This document shows, in pieces, positions 4,012 through 7,347 of a DNA stretch of 7,347 nt (position 1 is its first letter; the number at the start of each line of letters is the position of its first letter). The notes under the pieces are model-generated. The model worked only from the letters and a program-made list of their open reading frames with translations, was not told where the DNA came from and searched no databases. Source of the stretch: Deinococcus frigens DSM 12807 (GTDB lineage: Bacteria > Deinococcota > Deinococci > Deinococcales > Deinococcaceae). Made by a program: the position numbers and the translations under genes. The stretch is taken from NCBI RefSeq assembly GCF_000701425.1, contig NZ_JNIW01000099.1, positions 1 to 7,347 of the forward strand, in the 5' to 3' direction.

Positions 4012-4773
4012 TCAGAACGGCACCGTCCGCACCGCCTGAAGCGCCGCAGTTGCCGATTCGTCGATCATCAGTTCCAGGTACTCGCGGGCGTGCAGGGCGT
4101 CGATCATGGCGAAGCGGTGGTCCTCATCCAGCAGGATGCCGTCGTCAATCTGGGTGTGGCCGTAGACGCCGAAGTCCAGGCCAGCCATCGCCACGTATTC
4201 TGGGGTGTCGCGAAACCAGCATTTGGCACTGCGGTCCGCGTAGAACAGATCGTCGTAATGCGTGTGGGCGGGCAGCGGCGAGACGTGCGCGAACTGCACC
4301 GCGCCCACCCGCAGCTCACGGGGAAACTGAGCGATCCAGGCCCGCAGATGCTCTGCGAGCGGTACGCCGCCGCGCTCAGGATCAAATTCCAGATGGACCA
4401 GACCGCCGCTGGTGCCCAGGATGTAACCGCCGTTCAGCACGGCGTCGTCGTGGTTGCCCAGCAGAATGTGGACCGCGTGGGGCGCGGCGGCCTGGTAGGC
4501 CCGCAGACGCTCCAGATGGTCCGCCTGATTGCGGGCTGCCAGCAGCAGGTGATCAGGATCGTCCGCGTCGAAGTGCGGCAGGCCGATCAGCCGGGCGTAT
4601 TCGCGCTCGTTTTTCGGGTGCACCAGATCGCCGATCAGGACCACCTGAAATAGACCCGCCAGCACCGGCGACGTCGGCAGAAATGCGCCGTCCACACAGC
4701 TCGCGGCGCGCAGGGCAGCCCACAACGTTTCAAAATCGGCGTGTACGTCGCCAAAGGCCATGAATTTGCGCAT
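4012..4773 (-). CDS. Calcineurin-like metallophosphoesterase
   Basis: A 253-residue cytoplasmic hydrolase. The family motifs are in order: GDVH (8-11), GD (48-49, in GDLVHP), GNHD (106-109), a metal-binding His in FAHVSP (H163) and GHTQ (205-208, in VYGHTQ). Together they supply the ligands for a two-metal centre that hydrolyses phosphomono- or phosphodiesters. The second motif reads GDLVHP where protein phosphatases of the family have GDxxDRG, so it is not a typical Ser/Thr protein phosphatase; diadenosine-tetraphosphatase-like or unknown substrates are possible. The start is the ATG at 4773-4771, which places GDVH at the usual position near the N terminus; there is no clear ribosome site. 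The gene is monocistronic between the tRNA operon and the gene at 4893-5390. The substrate cannot be predicted. Confidence 0.88.
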   Translation of the reverse strand: MRKFMAFGDVHADFETLWAALRAASCVDGAFLPTSPVLAGLFQVVLIGDLVHPKNEREYARLIGLPHFDADDPDHLLLAARNQADHLERLRAYQAAAPHAVHILLGNHDDAVLNGGYILGTSGGLVHLEFDPERGGVPLAEHLRAWIAQFPRELRVGAVQFAHVSPLPAHTHYDDLFYADRSAKCWFRDTPEYVAMAGLDFGVYGHTQIDDGILLDEDHRFAMIDALHAREYLELMIDESATAALQAVRTVPF

Positions 4774-4783
4774 CTGTTCGGAA

Positions 4784-4800
4784 GTTTACTGGCTGTAAAC
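4784..4800. promoter_or_regulatory. Dyad GTTTAC-5-GTAAAC upstream of the metallophosphoesterase
   Basis: A 6-bp inverted repeat with a five-base centre begins 11 bases upstream of the ATG at 4773. On the minus strand it contains TAAACT (4788-4783), a possible TANNNT -10 box nine bases before the start codon. An operator covering the -10 region would repress this gene. There is no good -35 box, and I cannot name the regulator. Confidence 0.4.
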
Positions 4801-4831
4801 GCGGATCGTCTAAATCTTCAGACACAGAACA

Positions 4832-4861
4832 CCCCGCCATCTGGGTTCTCAAACGGCGGGG
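4832..4861 (-). terminator. Possible terminator after the FMN-binding protein gene
   Basis: On the minus strand CCCCGCC (4861-4855) pairs perfectly with GGCGGGG (4838-4832) across a 16-base loop, followed by the moderately T-rich TGTTCTGTGTCT. It begins about 30 bases after the stop codon at 4893. An overlapping smaller dyad (GCTTCG 4861-4866 with CGAAGC 4879-4884) could form an alternative stem. The weak T-tract lowers confidence. Confidence 0.5.
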
Positions 4862-4892
4862 CTTCGGGTGAAGGTTGGCGAAGCCGATGAAG

Positions 4893-5390
4893 CTACAGCT
4901 TGACGGTTTCGTTGTTGCCCATGTCGCCGCGCTGGCCGGTGACCGCGCCCTTGGCCAGTTCATACAGCGCCTTGACCTTGCCGGGACCCTCCCACAGCTC
5001 CGCGCCGTGGGCGCTAATTTTGATCAGTTGAACGTTGGGATCGTCCTTGCCGCCCTCGAAGTAGGTCTTGTAGAAGTCGCTCCACAGTTCATCGAGTTTG
5101 GCGCGGTCCTCCACCAGTTCGGCAGTGCCGGTCAAACTGACATAGTCGCTGCCTTCGGCATTGGAGTAGCTGACATTCACCTGCGGGCGCTGGCCCATAT
5201 CGTGAACGCCCTCGGTGTCCTTGCCGCCAATGAACCACAGGTCACCGTCGAACTCGAACTGCTGGGTGGTCATGGGCCGCGCGTGCATATGGCCCTCATC
5301 GGTCACGGTGGTCAGCATGGCGAACTTGACATCCTTGATAATGCTGGCGATATGTTTGATGGATTGTTCGCGGGTGAGGGTGTCGCTCAT
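4893..5390 (-). CDS. General stress protein 26-like FMN-binding split-barrel protein
   Basis: A 165-residue soluble protein of the pyridoxamine-5'-phosphate-oxidase-like fold. It begins with a helix (LTREQSIKHIASIIKD) and then the split-barrel strands FAMLTTVTDEGHMHARPM (23-40), DLWFIGGKDT (50-59), QVNVSYSN (70-77), YVSLTGTAELV (83-93) and VQLIKISAHGAELWEG (120-135). The pattern 'MLTT...G..HARPM', then 'WF', then 'V.V.Y', then 'SL.GTA' is typical of the general-stress subfamily that binds flavin; the reaction catalysed is generally unknown. The C-terminal tail (about 138-165) is Gly/Asn-rich and probably flexible. The ATG at 5390-5388 starts the first helix; GAGGG lies only two bases upstream, so the ribosome site is poor. 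The gene follows the MFS gene by 97 bp on the same strand and may be cotranscribed. Confidence 0.85.
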   Translation of the reverse strand: MSDTLTREQSIKHIASIIKDVKFAMLTTVTDEGHMHARPMTTQQFEFDGDLWFIGGKDTEGVHDMGQRPQVNVSYSNAEGSDYVSLTGTAELVEDRAKLDELWSDFYKTYFEGGKDDPNVQLIKISAHGAELWEGPGKVKALYELAKGAVTGQRGDMGNNETVKL

Positions 5391-5486
5391 GCCCTCAAAC
5401 CTGACACGGGCGGGCGCGGGGCTGTGGAACCCGCCGCACCGTCTTAATGAGCGGTCAAGATTTTTGGCGGGGGTTTTAAGCGAAAA

Positions 5487-6749
5487 CTAGGCCGCCGCCT
5501 GCTGCCCCCGGTGCGCGTTGTCCGGCACCTTGCGGACCAGCAGCACGCCCAGGATAAAGAACACGGCGGCGATGCCGAAGACCAGCGTGTAGCCGAAGTT
5601 GCCGCCGCGCGCGTTGCCCCAGTCCAGCAGCGCCCCCTGCGGCGCACTGGTCATCTGCGGCGCGACAAAGGCCACATGCCAGATACCCATATCGCGGGCA
5701 TAGCTGCTGGCACTGGGCATGGCGTCGCTGCCCAGCGCCCAGTCCACACTGGTAAAGGCCCCGAAACCCAGCCCGAAGAACAGCGCCAGCGCCAGCGCCA
5801 CCGGGTAACTGGGCGCGACGAGCAGCAGCAGCGCGGCGGCGGCCATCGCCCCGCCCGCCACGTAAATGACGGGCTTGCGGCCCACCCGGTCACTGACGCG
5901 CCCCCCGATCAGCGCCGAGATGATGCTGCCCACGATGATGCACGCCAGCATGATGCTGGTGCTGGTTTCGGCGTCGGTCTGGCGCATCACGTCGCGGTTG
6001 TAATACTGGAGGAACGGCTGCACGCTGTACTGCCCCAGCGAGAACAGCACCCGCGTCAGGAAGACCCACAAGAACGCCTGATGCGCGAACAGCTCGGCGA
6101 TGCTGAGAGTCCGGGCACCGGCAGTGGCCAGCGGCTTGGGGTTGGTGGCCTCGGGAATGCCGCGCATGGTGATCAGGGCGGGCACCAGCAGCACCACAGC
6201 GATCAACACGAACGACACCACCACCGGCAGCTTGAGAATCCCCACCGCAAAGGCCGCCACCGCGCCCAGCAGTTGCCCTGCTGCCTGAAGCAGCGCCATC
6301 ACGCCGCTGTAGCGCCCGCGCTGTTCGGGCGGCACCAGTTGAGGTATCAGGGCGGAGTACGGCGCGGTGGCGTAATTGTTGCCAAACTGCACGAACAGAA
6401 AGCCCAGCACGTAGACCCAGAAGCCGTTCATGCCGCTGAGGGTCATGGCCGCAAAACCCATGATGGCCAGGCCCACCAGATTGACCGCCACGCCCAGCCG
6501 CAGGTACGGCAGCCGCCGCCCGGTGCGGTCACTGGCTGCCCCTACCAGCGGCGGCAGGATCAGCGCCATGACCGCGCCAATCGCCACCAGCGCACCCAGG
6601 TATGTTCCCTTGCTGGTGTCGCCCACGAAATTGGCCACGTTGGCGGGCATTAAAATCAGCAGCAGCACCAGCCAGTGGAAAGCCGTGCCGAACCAGAAGG
6701 CAGACAGCACCCACGGCTGGGGCGGACGGACTGCGGATATGGTGGTCAT
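5487..6749 (-). CDS. 12-helix MFS transporter
   Basis: A 420-residue inner-membrane transporter. The frame is open for 41 codons further upstream, but the ATG at 6749-6747 lies seven bases after a TATACT box and starts directly before the first membrane helix. Hydrophobic segments recur across the whole length: about 14-36, 50-71, 86-104, 109-122, 147-170, 173-195, 225-245, 264-284, 295-312, 315-335, 354-366 and 385-405. The major-facilitator signature appears in both halves, [14 protein letters not shown] (70-83) and [14 protein letters not shown] (282-295), as expected from the internal duplication. The long central loop (about 197-222) is between helices 6 and 7. The segment [17 protein letters not shown] (350-366) recalls MFS members of the sugar/cation-symporter groups, but the substrate is not deducible. 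It is probably the first gene ahead of the FMN-binding protein. Confidence 0.87.
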   Translation of the reverse strand: MTTISAVRPPQPWVLSAFWFGTAFHWLVLLLILMPANVANFVGDTSKGTYLGALVAIGAVMALILPPLVGAASDRTGRRLPYLRLGVAVNLVGLAIMGFAAMTLSGMNGFWVYVLGFLFVQFGNNYATAPYSALIPQLVPPEQRGRYSGVMALLQAAGQLLGAVAAFAVGILKLPVVVSFVLIAVVLLVPALITMRGIPEATNPKPLATAGARTLSIAELFAHQAFLWVFLTRVLFSLGQYSVQPFLQYYNRDVMRQTDAETSTSIMLACIIVGSIISALIGGRVSDRVGRKPVIYVAGGAMAAAALLLLVAPSYPVALALALFFGLGFGAFTSVDWALGSDAMPSASSYARDMGIWHVAFVAPQMTSAPQGALLDWGNARGGNFGYTLVFGIAAVFFILGVLLVRKVPDNAHRGQQAAA

Positions 6750-6762
6750 GGCGTGGAGTATA
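6747..6762 (-). promoter_or_regulatory. Leaderless promoter of the MFS gene
   Basis: On the minus strand TATACT (6762-6757) is followed by seven bases and the ATG (6749-6747), with no purine-rich ribosome site between. This repeats the arrangement at the antitoxin gene and supports a transcript starting at the start codon. No convincing -35 box is seen. Confidence 0.55.
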
Positions 6763-6977
6763 AGCGCGCCGCAAGACGGCGGGGGACACCACTGCTGGAG
6801 CACGCCTGAGTGCAAGGCGTTCCAATCCAGGCGTGCTGGAGCGGTGCGACGACGCCAACGGTCACCTGCCACTTTCCCCGGGCAATGAAACGGACCGCCC
6901 CTATGAGACCGAGGGGGGCTGCCCCTGCCCGCCCAGCCCCTGTGGACCGCCGCTTTGCTCCTCAGAGGGAGGAATAA
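6763..6977. other. Intergenic gap between the MFS gene and the right IS
   Basis: No gene is supported here; open frames are extensions of the transporter frame or mirror images. It holds a 10-bp inverted repeat (6799-6837), GGGGCTG/CAGCCCC (6915-6921 and 6934-6940, 12-base loop) without a T-tract, and a weak dyad TCCTC/GAGGA (6959-6973) four bases before the IS terminus. It probably contained the upstream region of whatever gene the IS now separates. Confidence 0.5.
6799..6837. repeat. 10-bp inverted repeat plus overlapping direct repeat
   Basis: AGCACGCCTG (6799-6808) and CAGGCGTGCT (6828-6837) are perfect complements across a 19-base loop. The nonamer TGCTGGAGC also occurs directly at 6793-6801 and 6834-6842. 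It lies about 50 bases upstream of the MFS start and could be an operator; there is no sign of a terminator. Confidence 0.5.
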
Positions 6978-6999
6978 TACGGATTCCGATTAAACAGTT

Positions 7000-7014
7000 T
7001 ACAATAGAGGGATG
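7000..7014 (+). promoter_or_regulatory. Probable leaderless promoter of the right transposase
   Basis: TACAAT (7000-7005), AGAGGG and then ATG 7012. The position is identical to the left copy, which has the stronger TATAAT. The terminal repeat of the IS supplies the bases where a -35 box would lie, but no clear box is present. Confidence 0.45.
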
Positions 7015-7347
7015 AAACCTGCACTCTTCACTCGTCCCCTCGCACATCAAGCGGCTGACTTCTGGCAGCTCTTCGAGACCAGTACCTGTGCCGTCCAGCG
7101 GCGCAGAGCGCAATTCTTTGCGCTCCTGGCAGAACGTCGTCCCCTTGCCGAGATTCTGGCGCTGACCCGCTATAGCCGGGTCACGGCCTACTCACTGGTC
7201 AATCGGTATCACACCCTGGGTCTGGAGAGCCTCGCGGACGGACGACAGACCAATACTGGTGCGCCCCCTGTCTTGACCGCCGACGAACAGCAGCGTCTTG
7301 CTCGTCATCTGCATGAAGATTTTGAGCGAGGGATGGTCTCTGCGGGC
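7012..7347 (+). CDS. IS630-family transposase, N-terminal 112 residues (runs off the right edge)
   Basis: The frame is open from ATG 7012 to the window end. Residues about 28-75 form a helix-turn-helix domain (RRRAQFFALLAERRPLAEIL, then TRYSRVTAYSLVNRYHTLG), followed by LESLADGRQTNTGAPPVLTADEQQRL (71-96), the proline-containing linker and second helical region typical of IS630 transposases ('GL..L.D....G.PP.LT..E'). This part binds the terminal repeats. The DDE catalytic core, expected further on, is not in the window, so activity cannot be judged. The gene reads outward from the window, opposite to the left copy. Confidence 0.88.
   Translation, partial: MKPALFTRPLAHQAADFWQLFETSTCAVQRRRAQFFALLAERRPLAEILALTRYSRVTAYSLVNRYHTLGLESLADGRQTNTGAPPVLTADEQQRLARHLHEDFERGMVSAG

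Larger units (their letters stand above)
6978..7347 (+). mobile_element. Right IS630-type insertion sequence, 5' end only
   Basis: The IS starts at the TA at 6978-6979 and runs off the right edge. Its first 188 bases are the inverted match of the left copy. The terminal sequence begins TACGGATTCCGATTAAAC. The other terminus, target duplication and catalytic domain are outside the window. Confidence 0.85.

Noticed and set aside
5511..6653. 380-residue plus-strand frame opposite the MFS gene
   Set aside because: His/Gln/Arg-rich composition is typical of the antisense frame of a membrane-protein gene; the minus-strand frame has clear transporter signatures.
6750..6872. Longer start for the MFS transporter (41 extra residues)
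   Set aside because: The extension is basic and Cys/Ser-rich with no membrane character, and it would cover the TATACT promoter next to the chosen ATG.

Overview
The window looks like part of a high-GC bacterial chromosome, most likely Deinococcus or a close relative. The support is indirect. Base composition is GC-rich, the tRNA genes encode their own CCA ends, and several genes have a TANNNT-type -10 box only 6-7 bases before the ATG, a leaderless layout common in Deinococcus. No single gene proves the genus.

Layout, left to right. (1) Bases 1-189 and 6978-7347 are the 5' ends of two nearly identical IS630-type insertion sequences. They lie in inverted orientation and both transposases read outward, off the window edges; each is cut by the window end. 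(2) Bases 190-3703 form an accessory region: a non-coding stretch with several perfect dyads; a minus-strand pair of unrecognised small genes (a four-cysteine zinc-ribbon protein at 460-825 and an unknown 134-residue protein at 918-1322); a divergent plus-strand toxin-antitoxin pair (XRE-type antitoxin 1473-1829, RelE/ParE toxin 1826-2146); and a tyrosine recombinase at 2384-3604 interrupted by an in-frame TAG at codon 35. The recombinase ends about 100 bp from the 3' end of a tRNA-Phe gene, the classic place for an integrated element. Direct repeats flank it on both sides. (3) Bases 3704-6749 look like ordinary chromosome, all on the minus strand: a tRNA-Asp/tRNA-Phe operon with a good promoter and terminator, a calcineurin-like metallophosphoesterase, a general-stress FMN-binding split-barrel protein, and a 12-helix MFS transporter.

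My reading is a small integrative element, or the remnant of one, attached at tRNA-Phe. Its left end was either disrupted by the left IS or lies outside the window. The toxin-antitoxin pair would stabilise the element and the antitoxin probably controls the divergent promoter region at about 1400-1466. The amber codon in the integrase separates the N-terminal arm-binding region from an otherwise intact catalytic core, so the element may be stranded. The two unknown minus-strand genes are the only candidates here for an undescribed function, and the sequence alone does not reveal what they do. The genes right of the tRNAs show no functional link to the element.
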